Counted from the stretch's first letter, positions 1-8,578 are shown. The stretch: DNA of 64,000 nt from Sphingomonas sp. CFBP 8760 (GCF_014841615.1 NZ_JACYUG010000008.1:62001-126000), one strand, 5' to 3'. Program-made: numbers and translations. The notes: generated from the sequence alone by a model not told the origin.

Positions 1-51
1 GGCGCCGCCGCCCGCTATCGCCGTCGCAAGACGACCGCCGTCATCGCCTGA
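1..51 (+). CDS. 3' end of an upstream gene (possibly cmk)
   Basis: Only the last 16 codons are inside the window, reading GAAARYRRRKTTAVIA and a TGA stop. The tail is basic and carries no family signature. In alphaproteobacteria the gene before rpsA is often cytidylate kinase (cmk), so that is the contextual guess. The residues themselves neither support nor exclude it. Confidence 0.35.
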   Translation, partial: GAAARYRRRKTTAVIA

Positions 52-179
52 CAATACCAACAATAGCGATCGGCCGGTGATTGACGCCGGTCTTCTGACG
101 AAGCCGGTGCGCCCGATTGCGGCGTGCCGGCTTTGTTGCTATGATGAACCATCCGATGGGCAGGCGCCCGTGGAGGTCC

Positions 180-212
180 GGCGCGGGAGGGTAATCCTCC
201 ACGCGCCCTTTT
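180..212 (+). terminator. Hairpin plus T-run in the rpsA leader
   Basis: GGCGCGGGAGG (180-190) pairs with CCTCC (196-200) and CGCGCC (202-207), with A201 bulged and a GTAAT loop, and is followed by TTTT at 209-212. This is a credible intrinsic terminator for the upstream gene, or a structured leader of rpsA. The 296 bases between the upstream stop and rpsA hold no gene I can support. A TTGACT at 225-230 could be a -35 element, but I see no good -10. Confidence 0.6.
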
Positions 213-347
213 CGCATACGCGTCTTGACTCTCCACCCGCCTTTCCGAAGGATGCCGCGACCGGCACGGGGTCGACGCGGCGTTTTGGCCAAGACCATCG
301 GACCCAACCGATTGGCCGGAAACAACGACCGAGGAATACTGCTCTTT

Positions 348-2063
348 ATGGCTACCCAGGTTCAGCCCACCCGCGACGATTTCGCGGCGATGCTCGATGA
401 CATGTTCGGCGGCGCCGACAGCTTCGAGGGGCGCGTGGTGCATGGCACCGTTACCGCAATCGAAAACGACATGGCCGTCATCGACGTCGGCCTGAAGTCC
501 GAGGGTCGTGTACCCTTGCGCGAATTCGCGCCCGCCCCCGGCCAGAAGGCCGAGTTGAAGGTCGGTGACGAAGTCGAGGTCTATGTCGACCGCGTCGAGA
601 ACATGCACGGCGAAGCGATGCTCAGCCGCGACCGTGCCCGTCGCGAAGCTGCATGGGACAAGCTCGAACTCGAATTCTCCAAGTCGGCCCGTGTCGAAGG
701 CACGATCTTCGGTCGCGTCAAGGGCGGCTTCACCGTCGATCTGTCGGGCGCCGTCGCGTTCCTGCCGGGCTCGCAGGTCGATATCCGCCCGGTTCGCGAC
801 GTCACGCCGCTGATGGACATTCCCCAGCCGTTCCAGATCCTGAAGATGGACCGCAAGCGCGGCAACATCGTCGTATCGCGCCGCGCCGTACTGGAAGAAA
901 CCCGCGCCGAGCAGCGTTCGGGCCTGATCCAGAGCCTGGCCGAGGGCCAGATCATCGACGGCGTTGTCAAGAACATCACCGATTACGGCGCGTTCGTCGA
1001 CCTGGGTGGCATCGATGGCCTGCTGCACGTCACCGACCTGAGCTACAAGCGCGTCAACCACCCGTCCGAGATGATCAACATCGGCGATACGGTGAAGGTG
1101 CAGATCATCCGCATCAACAAGGACACGCAGCGTATCTCGCTGGGCATGAAGCAGCTCGAGTCCGATCCGTGGGATGGCGCCAGCGCCAAGTATCCGGTCG
1201 GCGCCAAGCTGTCGGGCCGGGTCACGAACATCACCGAATATGGTGCGTTCGTCGAACTGGAAGCCGGTATCGAAGGCCTTGTCCACGTTTCGGAAATGTC
1301 CTGGACCAAGAAGAACGTCCATCCGGGCAAGATCGTCTCGACCTCGCAGGAAGTCGATGTCGTCGTGCTGGAAGTCGATCAGGACAAGCGGCGCATCTCG
1401 CTGGGCCTGAAGCAGGCACAGGCCAACCCTTGGGAGGCATTCGCCGCCGCCCATCCGATCGGCTCGACCGTCGAGGGCGAAGTCAAGAACGCCACCGAGT
1501 TCGGCCTGTTCATCGGCCTGGACAACGACGTCGACGGCATGGTCCACATGTCGGATATCGCTTGGGGCGTGTCGGGTGAGGATGCCCTCAACCTGCACCG
1601 CAAGGGCGAGACCGTGCAGGCCATCGTTCTCGACATCGATGCCGAAAAGGAGCGTATCTCGCTCGGCATGAAGCAGCTCGAGCGCGGTGGCCCGTCGGCC
1701 GGTGGCGTTGCGGCCGCGGGTGATCGTCTGGGCAAGAGCCAGGTCGTCACCGTCACCGTCCTCGAAGTTCGCGATGCGGGCCTCGAAGTGCAGGCGGGCG
1801 ACGATGGCGCGGCAGGCTTCATCAAGCGTACCGATCTCGGCCGTGATCGCGATGAGCAGCGTCCGGAGCGTTTCCAGGTCGGGCAGAAGTTCGATGCGAT
1901 GGTGACGGGCTTCGACCGTTCCAAGAAGCCGACCTTCTCGGTCAAGGCGATGCAGATCGCCGAAGAGAAGCAGGCCGTGGCGCAGTATGGCTCGTCCGAC
2001 TCGGGCGCATCGCTCGGCGACATCCTGGGTGCCGCGCTGAAGGCCCAGAACGAAAAGAAGTAA
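348..2063 (+). CDS. rpsA: 30S ribosomal protein S1
   Basis: The 571-residue product is ribosomal protein S1, which binds mRNA on the 30S subunit and helps initiation on structured or weakly Shine-Dalgarno-marked messages. It carries consecutive S1/OB-fold repeats. The middle ones are easy to see from their recurring 'ITDYGAFVDLGGIDGLLHVTD' and 'RISLGMKQLE' type signatures, cut here to short motifs such as ITEYGAFVEL and RISLGLKQ. The length fits the six-repeat alphaproteobacterial form. The ATG at 348 is preceded by GAGGAA at 331-336. A longer in-frame extension upstream exists but lacks S1 similarity and would run through the leader hairpin. An intrinsic terminator follows directly. Confidence 0.97.
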   Translation: MATQVQPTRDDFAAMLDDMFGGADSFEGRVVHGTVTAIENDMAVIDVGLKSEGRVPLREFAPAPGQKAELKVGDEVEVYVDRVENMHGEAMLSRDRARREAAWDKLELEFSKSARVEGTIFGRVKGGFTVDLSGAVAFLPGSQVDIRPVRDVTPLMDIPQPFQILKMDRKRGNIVVSRRAVLEETRAEQRSGLIQSLAEGQIIDGVVKNITDYGAFVDLGGIDGLLHVTDLSYKRVNHPSEMINIGDTVKVQIIRINKDTQRISLGMKQLESDPWDGASAKYPVGAKLSGRVTNITEYGAFVELEAGIEGLVHVSEMSWTKKNVHPGKIVSTSQEVDVVVLEVDQDKRRISLGLKQAQANPWEAFAAAHPIGSTVEGEVKNATEFGLFIGLDNDVDGMVHMSDIAWGVSGEDALNLHRKGETVQAIVLDIDAEKERISLGMKQLERGGPSAGGVAAAGDRLGKSQVVTVTVLEVRDAGLEVQAGDDGAAGFIKRTDLGRDRDEQRPERFQVGQKFDAMVTGFDRSKKPTFSVKAMQIAEEKQAVAQYGSSDSGASLGDILGAALKAQNEKK

Positions 2064-2083
2064 GCGTCAGCACTCCTATGCGA

Positions 2084-2113
2084 GGGGCCGGGTTCATTCC
2101 CGGCCCCTTTTTT
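2084..2113 (+). terminator. Intrinsic terminator of rpsA
   Basis: A perfect 9-bp stem GGGGCCGGG (2084-2092) and CCCGGCCCC (2099-2107) with a TTCATT loop is followed by six T residues (2108-2113). It lies 21 nt after the rpsA stop and separates rpsA from ihfB. Confidence 0.93.
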
Positions 2114-2123
2114 ATGTCCGCAC

Positions 2124-2140
2124 CGGTATAATTTTTACCG
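2124..2140 (+). promoter_or_regulatory. Possible ihfB promoter region with a small dyad
   Basis: CGGTATAATTTTTACCG contains a TATAAT hexamer (2127-2132) inside a 5-bp inverted repeat CGGTA/TACCG. It lies about 70 nt before the ihfB start, in an AT-rich stretch just after the rpsA terminator. No clear -35 hexamer sits 17 nt upstream. It is a weak candidate for the ihfB promoter. Confidence 0.3.
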
Positions 2141-2206
2141 AATGATCTGTTCGAAACACATGTTAATCTGTATCAACCTGGTCACATTCAGACCGGGGGG
2201 TCGATT

Positions 2207-2485
2207 TTGATTCGTTCAGAACTCGTGCAGTCGCTGCTGGAAGACCACCGGACGCTAAGTCCGCGGGAAGTCGAAACAATCGTTTCCACCTTCTTCGATA
2301 CGATCACCATGCGCCTGGCTGAAGGGGGCAGGGTGGAGATTCGCGGGTTCGGGGCTTTCTCGACCCGGCCGCGCGAGGCCCGTGTCGGACGCAATCCCCG
2401 CACCGGCGAAACCGTCGATGTTTCCGCCAAGCGCGTTCCCTATTTCAAGCCCGGCAAGGAAATGCGTGCTCGGCTCAACGTCTGA
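2207..2485 (+). CDS. ihfB: Integration host factor subunit beta
   Basis: This 92-residue protein is the beta subunit of IHF, the nucleoid protein that bends DNA sharply as a heterodimer with IhfA. The sequence begins MIRSELVQ and contains the family core VEIRGFGAFSTR, followed by RVGRNPRTGE on the DNA-binding arm and the C-terminal YFKPGKEMR. Length is typical. The start is a TTG at 2207, chosen because the translation from it begins with the conserved MIRSEL, and a G-run (2195-2200) lies just upstream as a possible ribosome-binding site. The gene order rpsA-ihfB is common in proteobacteria and supports the call. Confidence 0.95.
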   Translation: MIRSELVQSLLEDHRTLSPREVETIVSTFFDTITMRLAEGGRVEIRGFGAFSTRPREARVGRNPRTGETVDVSAKRVPYFKPGKEMRARLNV

Positions 2486-2537
2486 CGTCGTTCTGGCTTG
2501 ACGCTGGGCTGCGGCCACGCTTTCGGGTTGATGCGCG

Positions 2538-2621
2538 GCGGACGTGGCGGAATGGTAGACGCTACCGACTTAAAATCGGTTTCCTTATGGAGTGCGGGTT
2601 CGAGTCCCGCCGTCCGCACCA
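2538..2621 (+). tRNA. tRNA-Leu (anticodon UAA)
   Basis: The acceptor arms GCGGACG (2538-2544) and CGTCCGC (2611-2617) pair perfectly, followed by A and an encoded CCA (2619-2621). The anticodon stem ACCGA/TCGGT (2564-2568, 2576-2580) encloses the loop CTTAAAA, giving anticodon TAA at 2571-2573. The T arm is GCGGG-TTCGAGT-CCCGC. The long variable arm and 84-nt length fit a class II tRNA-Leu. No integrase or duplicated 3' end is seen nearby. Confidence 0.96.
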
Positions 2622-2701
2622 CTAGGTAACGAAGGGAGGGAGATTACCCTCCCAACTCCGTCAGCCCATTTATTCGATAATATATATTATGTTAAATTGG
2701 G

Positions 2702-2863
2702 TTATCGAACGACATGGATAGCGAGCATCCCCAAGCCGAATATGATGACCCAAGCCAAGGCCGACTTGATGAGCGTGGTTGCAGGTACCCGTCGTGCTAT
2801 CAGCGCCGTGATCGGTAGAATCAGTAACAGCGCATAAAACAGCAGCGCCGGTCCGTCGCTCAC
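2702..2863 (-). CDS. Small two-helix membrane protein
   Basis: A 53-residue protein starts with GTG at 2863 and overlaps the stop of the upstream MBL gene by 4 nt (GTGA), so it is probably translated by coupling. It has two hydrophobic stretches (about residues 5-22 and 34-50) separated by a short segment with RR and K residues. I do not recognise a family with certainty. It resembles the membrane-anchor part of the retropepsin-like TIGR02281 proteins that often follow this MBL gene in alphaproteobacteria, but here the frame stops before any protease domain. Confidence 0.6.
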   Translation of the reverse strand: MSDGPALLFYALLLILPITALIARRVPATTLIKSALAWVIIFGLGMLAIHVVR

Positions 2864-3624
2864 AACTCCACCACCATCCCGTCGTATCCGGGTTCGACTC
2901 CCTTGGGCAGCGATCGGCATAGCGTCACGTAATCCATGCTCTGGTCCATATGGATCAGTATCGTCCGGCGCGGCTGGAGTTCCTCTACCCAGCCCAGTAC
3001 GGCCGTGACGGTGGCATGGGCCGGATGCGGCGCATAACGCAGCGCATCGACGACCCACAGGTCGAGCCCGGAATACAGATCCCGCATCGCCGGCGTCATG
3101 TCGTGAAAATCGGTCGCGTAACCGATGGTTTTGCCCGACGCGGTGAACCGGAGGCCCGCACTGAAGATATTGCCATGCGGCTGGTCGGTGACGTCCAGCT
3201 CGATCCCGCCGATCGACAGGCTATCCGGTAGCGTCTCGGCCGTGATCGTCGGCGGATACCCAGGTCGCCCCTGAAAGGCGTAGGCGAAGCGTGACTCCAG
3301 TGTCTGCATCGTCGATGCTCGCGCCAGTCCGCGAACAGGTGCCCGCATCGCGTGAAACAATTGCCGCAGATCATCGATGCCATGACAATGATCGGCATGA
3401 TCGTGCGTCCAGATTACCGCATCGACCCTTGAAGCATCGGCGGCAAGCAGCTGTTCCCGCATATCGGGACCGGTATCAATCAGCAGACGCGTCGCACCTT
3501 CCTCGACGAGGATCGACGCTCGGCTACGCCGGTTACGTGGTTCGGCGGGGTCGCAGGCGCCCCAGTCGTTGCCGATCCGCGGCACGCCGGACGAGGTGCC
3601 GGACCCAAGGATCCGGACCCTCAC
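2860..3624 (-). CDS. MBL-fold metallo-hydrolase, PhnP-like
   Basis: The 254-residue protein belongs to the metallo-beta-lactamase superfamily, in the group related to PhnP and RNase Z. The zinc motif HDHADH is at residues 74-79, preceded by the strand LLIDTGPDMR. Further metal ligands probably lie in TDFHD and the late LIHMD. It begins VRVRILGSGTSSGVP with a GTG at 3624 that overlaps the tatD stop by 4 nt. A much longer upstream extension in the same frame is antisense-like and lies over tatD, so it is rejected. The true substrate is unknown. The metG-tatD-MBL order is conserved in alphaproteobacteria. Confidence 0.88.
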   Translation of the reverse strand: MRVRILGSGTSSGVPRIGNDWGACDPAEPRNRRSRASILVEEGATRLLIDTGPDMREQLLAADASRVDAVIWTHDHADHCHGIDDLRQLFHAMRAPVRGLARASTMQTLESRFAYAFQGRPGYPPTITAETLPDSLSIGGIELDVTDQPHGNIFSAGLRFTASGKTIGYATDFHDMTPAMRDLYSGLDLWVVDALRYAPHPAHATVTAVLGWVEELQPRRTILIHMDQSMDYVTLCRSLPKGVEPGYDGMVVEL

Positions 3625-4397
3625 GAGGTGGTCTTGCCGAACAGTCTGTGGAAATTGGCCGCGGTCGTTGCCGCCAGCGCGGTCGGCTCCTCGCCTCGCA
3701 ACTGCGCGAGAAAGGCAAGCGTATCGGCGACGAAGCCGGGTTCCCCAGTCTTCCCCCGGTGTGGCACCGGTGCCAGGAAAGGCGCGTCCGTCTCCACCAG
3801 CAGCCGATCGGCCGGCAGATCGCGGGCGATCACCTGAAGATCGGTCGCATTTCGGAACGTCACGATGCCGGAGATCGAGATGTACAGGCCAAGTGCCAAT
3901 GCCTTGTCCGCGAAAGCCCTGCTGGCGGTGAAACAATGGATGACGCCGGGATAGGCCCCCTTCCCCATCTCTTCCGTCAGGATCGCCGCGGTATCGTCTT
4001 CGGCGTCACGGGTATGGACGATCAATGGCAGACCAGTGTCACGGCACGCGGCAATATGGGCGCGGAAACTCGCACGCTGCCGATCGCGATCGGAGTGGTC
4101 GTAATGATAATCCAGCCCGGATTCACCGATCCCGACTACCTTGGGATGGGCGGCGCGATCCACCAGCATGGCCCGGTCGACATGCGGGTGCTGATCCGCT
4201 TCATGCGGATGGATGCCGACCGTCGCCCACACATCCGGCTCGCGCTCCGCTGTTGCGATCACCGCATCCCATTCGCTTTCCCGCGTCGCGATGTTGAGCA
4301 TCGCGGTGACGCCGCGTGCGCGTGCGCGCGCCAGTATGGCCGGCTGATCCTCCTCCAAGCCCTTGTAATTCAGATGACAGTGGCTGTCCGCAAGCAT
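3621..4397 (-). CDS. tatD: TatD family metal-dependent deoxyribonuclease
   Basis: The 258-residue protein is a TatD-family TIM-barrel hydrolase. The N-terminal HCH motif (His6, His8) and GIGESGLDY with the ligand Glu are present, followed by PLIVHTRDA and the C-terminal LVETDAPFLAP. Family members remove 3' nucleotides from DNA and may act in repair. The E. coli paralogues have overlapping roles. The start ATG shares one base with the metG stop (TGATG), indicating translational coupling, and the MBL gene follows with a 4-nt overlap. Confidence 0.94.
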   Translation of the reverse strand: MLADSHCHLNYKGLEEDQPAILARARARGVTAMLNIATRESEWDAVIATAEREPDVWATVGIHPHEADQHPHVDRAMLVDRAAHPKVVGIGESGLDYHYDHSDRDRQRASFRAHIAACRDTGLPLIVHTRDAEDDTAAILTEEMGKGAYPGVIHCFTASRAFADKALALGLYISISGIVTFRNATDLQVIARDLPADRLLVETDAPFLAPVPHRGKTGEPGFVADTLAFLAQLRGEEPTALAATTAANFHRLFGKTTS

Positions 4398-5950
4398 CAG
4401 CCCGCCTCCACCACGGCGGGCATTTCCAGGCGTGGAAAAGCGGGTGTCGGCGTACCGAGCCGAAAGCCGGATGCCGCCTGCCGATCGTACCAGTCATCGT
4501 CGTCGATCGCGGCATGGTCCCGCGTCTCGGCGCCCAGCAGGTCGAGAATGCGCCCCGCCCCTTCCGGTACCACCGGCAGGATCGCGATCGCCAGCATCCG
4601 GATCGCCCGGACGAGCGTACCGAGAACGGCATGCATCCGTTCGGGATCGGCCTTTCGCAAGGCCCATGGCGCCTGCGCATCGATATACTGGTTGCAGGCA
4701 TGGACCCCGCGCAGCCACGCCTCGATGCCATGGCTCAACGCCAGATCGCCGAACGCCGCCTTCATCGCGGCGCAAGCCACCAGCACTTCTTCGACCAGTA
4801 TCGCGTCGGCCGGGTCGGTCCGGCCCTCTGCCGGCAGCGTGCCATCGAGATTCTTGGCGATGAACGACAGCGTCCGCTGCGCCAGATTGCCGAAGGCGTT
4901 CGCCAGTTCGGCATTGATCCGCGTCACGATGGCGTCGGCCGAATAGCTGCCGTCCTGCCCGAAACTCACCTCGCGCAGCAGGAAATACCGCAGCGCATCG
5001 ACGCCGAACGCCCCTGCCAATTCGCCCGGATCGACCACGTTGCCGAGCGATTTCGACATCTTCTCGCCCCGGTGGAGCAGGAAGCCATGGCCGAACACCT
5101 GCTTCGGCAGGGCAATATCCGCCGACATCAGGAAAGCAGGCCAATAGACGGCATGGAAGCGCACGATATCCTTGCCGATCAGATGCAGGTCGGCTGGCCA
5201 GTACCGCATGTCAGAAGTTTCCCGCGGGAAACCCAGACCCGACAGGTAATTGGTCAACGCATCGACCCATACGTACATGACATGCCCATCGCTACCGGGC
5301 ACCGGCACCCCCCAGTCGAAGCTGGTCCGCGACACCGACAGGTCGTTCAGGCCACCCTCGACAAAGCGGACAACCTCGTTGCGGCGGCTGTCGGGGCGGA
5401 TGAAATCGGGATTGGCGGCGTAGAAATCGAGCAGGGGCTGCTGATATTTCGACAGGCGGAAAAACCACGTCTCTTCGGCGGTCCATTCCACCGGGGTACC
5501 CTGCGGCGACAGCTTGCCGTCCGTTCCGTCGACCAGTTCCGTCTCGTCGTAAAACGCCTCGTCGCGCACCGAGTACCAGCCCTCGTAGCGGCTGAGATAC
5601 AAGTCGCCACTGGCCGCCATGCGCTCCCACAATGCCTGACTGGCACGGTGATGGTCCGGCGCCGTGGTCTGGACGAACTGATCGTAACTGATGTTGAGTG
5701 TGTCGCACATCATCTTGAAATGTGACGACATTTCTGCGGCATAGTCGCGTACCTCGCGGCCCAGATTGCGCGCGGTCTGGACCATCTTCAGTCCGTGTTC
5801 GTCGGTACCGGTCTGGAAGCGCACGTCACGCCCCGCCTGTCGTTGGAAACGCGCGATGGCGTCGGCTGCGATCGCTTCATAGGCATGGCCGATGTGCGGC
5901 CGACCGTTGGGATAGCTGATCGCGGTGGTGATGTAGAAGGGTTCGCCCAT
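4397..5950 (-). CDS. metG: Methionyl-tRNA synthetase
   Basis: The 517-residue class I synthetase charges tRNA-Met. The HIGH signature reads PHIGHAYEA (His19-His22) and KMSKS is present around residue 297. The protein is the short form without a C-terminal tRNA-binding domain, and the insert at residues about 120-160 lacks the zinc-binding Cys knuckles, as is usual for alphaproteobacterial MetRS. The ATG at 5950 gives the conserved MGEPFYITTAISYPNG start. An upstream extension in the same frame runs into holB and is not convincing. It sits between holB and tatD in a tight minus-strand operon. Confidence 0.97.
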   Translation of the reverse strand: MGEPFYITTAISYPNGRPHIGHAYEAIAADAIARFQRQAGRDVRFQTGTDEHGLKMVQTARNLGREVRDYAAEMSSHFKMMCDTLNISYDQFVQTTAPDHHRASQALWERMAASGDLYLSRYEGWYSVRDEAFYDETELVDGTDGKLSPQGTPVEWTAEETWFFRLSKYQQPLLDFYAANPDFIRPDSRRNEVVRFVEGGLNDLSVSRTSFDWGVPVPGSDGHVMYVWVDALTNYLSGLGFPRETSDMRYWPADLHLIGKDIVRFHAVYWPAFLMSADIALPKQVFGHGFLLHRGEKMSKSLGNVVDPGELAGAFGVDALRYFLLREVSFGQDGSYSADAIVTRINAELANAFGNLAQRTLSFIAKNLDGTLPAEGRTDPADAILVEEVLVACAAMKAAFGDLALSHGIEAWLRGVHACNQYIDAQAPWALRKADPERMHAVLGTLVRAIRMLAIAILPVVPEGAGRILDLLGAETRDHAAIDDDDWYDRQAASGFRLGTPTPAFPRLEMPAVVEAG

Positions 5951-5960
5951 CCGCGCGCAC

Positions 5961-6950
5961 CTAATGCATCGCGGTGCCGTCGTGAAGCCTTGCGACGATC
6001 CCCGCCATCTCGATGACCGTGGCCTGCGGATCGAGTGACAGACCGCGTGCCGCGCCGGCCAGATCGCGGGCAGCGACATGGGCATCCAGCGCGGTGAGCA
6101 GGGCATGGCCGGTACGGATACGCGCCTGCCGCGCGATGAACCCGGGGACCCGGTCCAGAAACGCCTCGTATCGGGGTTGTGCCGCCTTTCCCATCAGTTG
6201 CCGGGCCAGCGCCGTGCGACGGCCATTGTCGCGGTCGCCATCACCCGCGATCGCAGCGATCGCCTGATCCACCGCACCTAGATCGAGCCCGGCAAAGCGC
6301 AATGCTCGCCCGGGTGCTCCGTCCGCCGCAGCCATTAAGACCGCGATCTCCGCGTCGTCGGCATCGGGCAATGCCGCCCGCAATGCCTGCGCAACCTCCG
6401 GCTCACGCATCGCTTCGAACCGGAGCAGTCGACAGCGCGACCGGATCGTCGGCAGCAGCTTGCCGGGGGCATGACTGACGAGCAGGAAGATCGTGCCGGC
6501 CGGCGGCTCCTCCAAATTCTTGAGCAAGGCGTTGGCGGCGTTGCGTTCCAGATCGTCGATCGCATCGATCACCACGACGCGCCGCTTGCTCAGCGCGGGC
6601 ATCGTGGCGAATAGCGGCTGGAGCGTGCGAACCTGTGCGATGGTGATCGAACGGGCCAGCTCGCCATCCGGCTTTTCGGCATCCTTGGCCAGCCGCGCCA
6701 GCATGCGGAAATCGGGGTGGGAGCCTGCATCGAGCAGCGAAGCGATGCGATGCCCGGCCGGCACGTCCAGCCCGGGCGGCAACATCGGATCGACTGCTGC
6801 CGCCAGCATCCGCCGGGCGGCGGCCTTGGCAAACAACGCCTTGCCGACCCCTTCCGGCCCCACCATCAGCCAGGCATGATGGAGCGAGCCACTGTCCAGC
6901 GCCGCAAGAAAGGCGGCATGGGCAGCGGCATTGCCAATCGGAACCGTCAC
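5961..6950 (-). CDS. holB: DNA polymerase III delta' subunit
   Basis: The 329-residue protein matches the clamp-loader delta' subunit. It has a P-loop-like GPEGVGKA (residues 31-38), a typical IDAIDDLERNAANALLK helicase-like box, and LEEPP followed by the SRC-type RSRC motif. Delta' opens or positions the clamp loader on DNA and need not hydrolyse ATP. The start is a GTG at 6950 with GGAGAAGG a few bases upstream. The gene begins only 12 nt after the dacC stop, leaving no room for tmk, which often separates the two genes in alphaproteobacteria. Confidence 0.9.
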   Translation of the reverse strand: MTVPIGNAAAHAAFLAALDSGSLHHAWLMVGPEGVGKALFAKAAARRMLAAAVDPMLPPGLDVPAGHRIASLLDAGSHPDFRMLARLAKDAEKPDGELARSITIAQVRTLQPLFATMPALSKRRVVVIDAIDDLERNAANALLKNLEEPPAGTIFLLVSHAPGKLLPTIRSRCRLLRFEAMREPEVAQALRAALPDADDAEIAVLMAAADGAPGRALRFAGLDLGAVDQAIAAIAGDGDRDNGRRTALARQLMGKAAQPRYEAFLDRVPGFIARQARIRTGHALLTALDAHVAARDLAGAARGLSLDPQATVIEMAGIVARLHDGTAMH

Positions 6951-6962
6951 ACCCCTTCTCCG

Positions 6963-8150
6963 TCAGGCGAAGAACGAGGTCAGTCCGTTCCAGGCCCGAC
7001 GAAAAAACCCCGCCTCGCCCACGTCGGTCGCGGCGACCAGCGGCAGCCGTTGTTCGGGAACATCGGGCGAGGTGATGACCAGGTCGGCAATATGCTGGCC
7101 CGCCTTGATCGGGGCCTTGATCGGGCCCTGATAGACCACCTTGGCGGACAGTTCGGGGGCCAGCCCGGCGGGCAGCGTGACCTTCAGGTCCTGCCCGGCG
7201 ATCAGCGCTACGCTACCGGCATCGCCCGCCTGCACCTCGGCGGTTTCGACCTGCTTGCCCTTGGTGGCGATTGGCTTGGCCTGCCAGGCACGGAAACCCC
7301 AGTCCATGAAACGGACCGATTCCTCGATCCGCTGATTGGCGCTGGTCAGCCCCGCCATCACCATCACCAGCCGCCGGCCGTTCTGATCGGCCGATCCGGT
7401 GAAGCCATAACCGGCCTCCTCGGTATGCCCGGTCTTCAGTCCGTCTGCACCGGCAACCCGACCCAGCAAGGGGTCGCGATTGGCCTGGGTGATCGCGCTG
7501 CCGCCCATCGTCTTGCCCCAGGTGAAATCCCGGCGAGAATAGAACTGCTTGTACAACTGCGGATAGTTGGTGATCGTCTGCTGCGCCAGCCGCGCCAGAT
7601 CGCGGGCGGTAACATAGGTGACGCCATTGTCGGGCCAGCCGTTCGACGTGCCGAACTGGCTGTTCTTCAGCCCGATCTGCTGCGCGACGCGGTTCATCCG
7701 TTCGACGAACGCCTGCTCGGAGCCCGCGATGTGTTCGGCCAGCACGACGCAAGCGTCGTTACCCGACAGGGTGACGATACCGTAGAGCAGATTGGCGACG
7801 CTGACCTGTTCGTTCACCGACAGGAACATCGTCGATCCGGCAGCCGGTCCGTGCCAGCGCTTCCACGTTTCCGGCCGCACCGTCGCCGTGTCGGTCAGTT
7901 TCAGTTCGCCACGACGGATCAGGTCGAACGCGACATAGACCGTCATCATCTTTGCCATCGACGCGGGCGGCATGCGCCGGTCGGGATCGCGTGCGAACAG
8001 TACGGCGCCCGTCGACAGGTCTTCGAGATAGGCGACCGGCGCAGCCGTCTGGAATTGCGGCGCGGCCGCGGTCGACGGACAGGCGAGCAGTGCCGTCATG
8101 ACGGGGGCCATGACGAGGGTTTTGATGGGGGTAGCGAACGGCGTCTTCAT
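6963..8150 (-). CDS. dacC: D-alanyl-D-alanine carboxypeptidase (PBP5/6 family)
   Basis: This 395-residue penicillin-binding protein trims the terminal D-Ala from peptidoglycan pentapeptides in the periplasm. The catalytic triad motifs are SMAK (Ser64, Lys67), SGN (129-131) and KTG (239-241), all correctly spaced. A signal peptide covers about the first 30 residues, ending near STAAA. The region from about residue 290 is the PBP5-type C-terminal beta domain, and the last helix (FFRRAWNGLTSFFA) is an amphipathic membrane anchor. The ATG at 8150 gives a normal signal peptide, although no strong ribosome-binding site is visible. holB follows after 12 nt. Confidence 0.94.
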   Translation of the reverse strand: MKTPFATPIKTLVMAPVMTALLACPSTAAAPQFQTAAPVAYLEDLSTGAVLFARDPDRRMPPASMAKMMTVYVAFDLIRRGELKLTDTATVRPETWKRWHGPAAGSTMFLSVNEQVSVANLLYGIVTLSGNDACVVLAEHIAGSEQAFVERMNRVAQQIGLKNSQFGTSNGWPDNGVTYVTARDLARLAQQTITNYPQLYKQFYSRRDFTWGKTMGGSAITQANRDPLLGRVAGADGLKTGHTEEAGYGFTGSADQNGRRLVMVMAGLTSANQRIEESVRFMDWGFRAWQAKPIATKGKQVETAEVQAGDAGSVALIAGQDLKVTLPAGLAPELSAKVVYQGPIKAPIKAGQHIADLVITSPDVPEQRLPLVAATDVGEAGFFRRAWNGLTSFFA

Positions 8151-8248
8151 GGGGCGGCAGGTCCGTTATCGGTCGGTGGCACAGGAACGGCGACCGGCAT
8201 AGCGACGCATCACGGCGACGTCACGCGGGGATGACGGATGACACGCCA

Positions 8249-8578
8249 TCAGCCCGCGCGCAGGCTCCATGCCAGCCACAGCCAGCCGCCGATCAGCAAC
8301 GCCCCGCCGATCGGGGTGACCGCCCCCAGCCAGCGTGGCGCGCCGAAGGCCATCGCGTAGAGCGTGATCGCGAAGACGGCCCCCCCTGTCACGAACAACG
8401 TCGCGGGGCCGCGCGCTTCCCAGCGCAAGGCAATGAGGGCGGCGACGGCATGGATCAGTTGATATTGCCCGCCGGTGCGTAGCCATTCCGCCGCCGGGCC
8501 GGAAGCACCATGGGCGCCGAACGCTCCAGCGGCGACCGCCAGCGCCCCCGACAATGCGGCAAGCACCGCCAGCATCAT
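8249..8578 (-). CDS. DUF423 membrane protein
   Basis: The 109-residue integral membrane protein has four predicted helices. It carries the DUF423 family features: an N-terminal GAFGAHG motif, a YQLIHAVAAL segment and a C-terminal PIGGALLIGGWLWLA. Function is unknown. E. coli YgdD is a family member. It starts with ATGATG overlapping the antiporter stop by 4 nt, so it is probably cotranslated with it. Confidence 0.9.
   Translation of the reverse strand: MMLAVLAALSGALAVAAGAFGAHGASGPAAEWLRTGGQYQLIHAVAALIALRWEARGPATLFVTGGAVFAITLYAMAFGAPRWLGAVTPIGGALLIGGWLWLAWSLRAG

Noticed and set aside
2538..2621. tRNA-Leu as an integration site for a mobile island
   Set aside because: No integrase, no direct repeat of the tRNA 3' end, and the neighbours on both sides are core genes.
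5951..5960. A riboswitch or leader before metG
   Set aside because: The gap to holB is only 10 nt, with no room for such an element.
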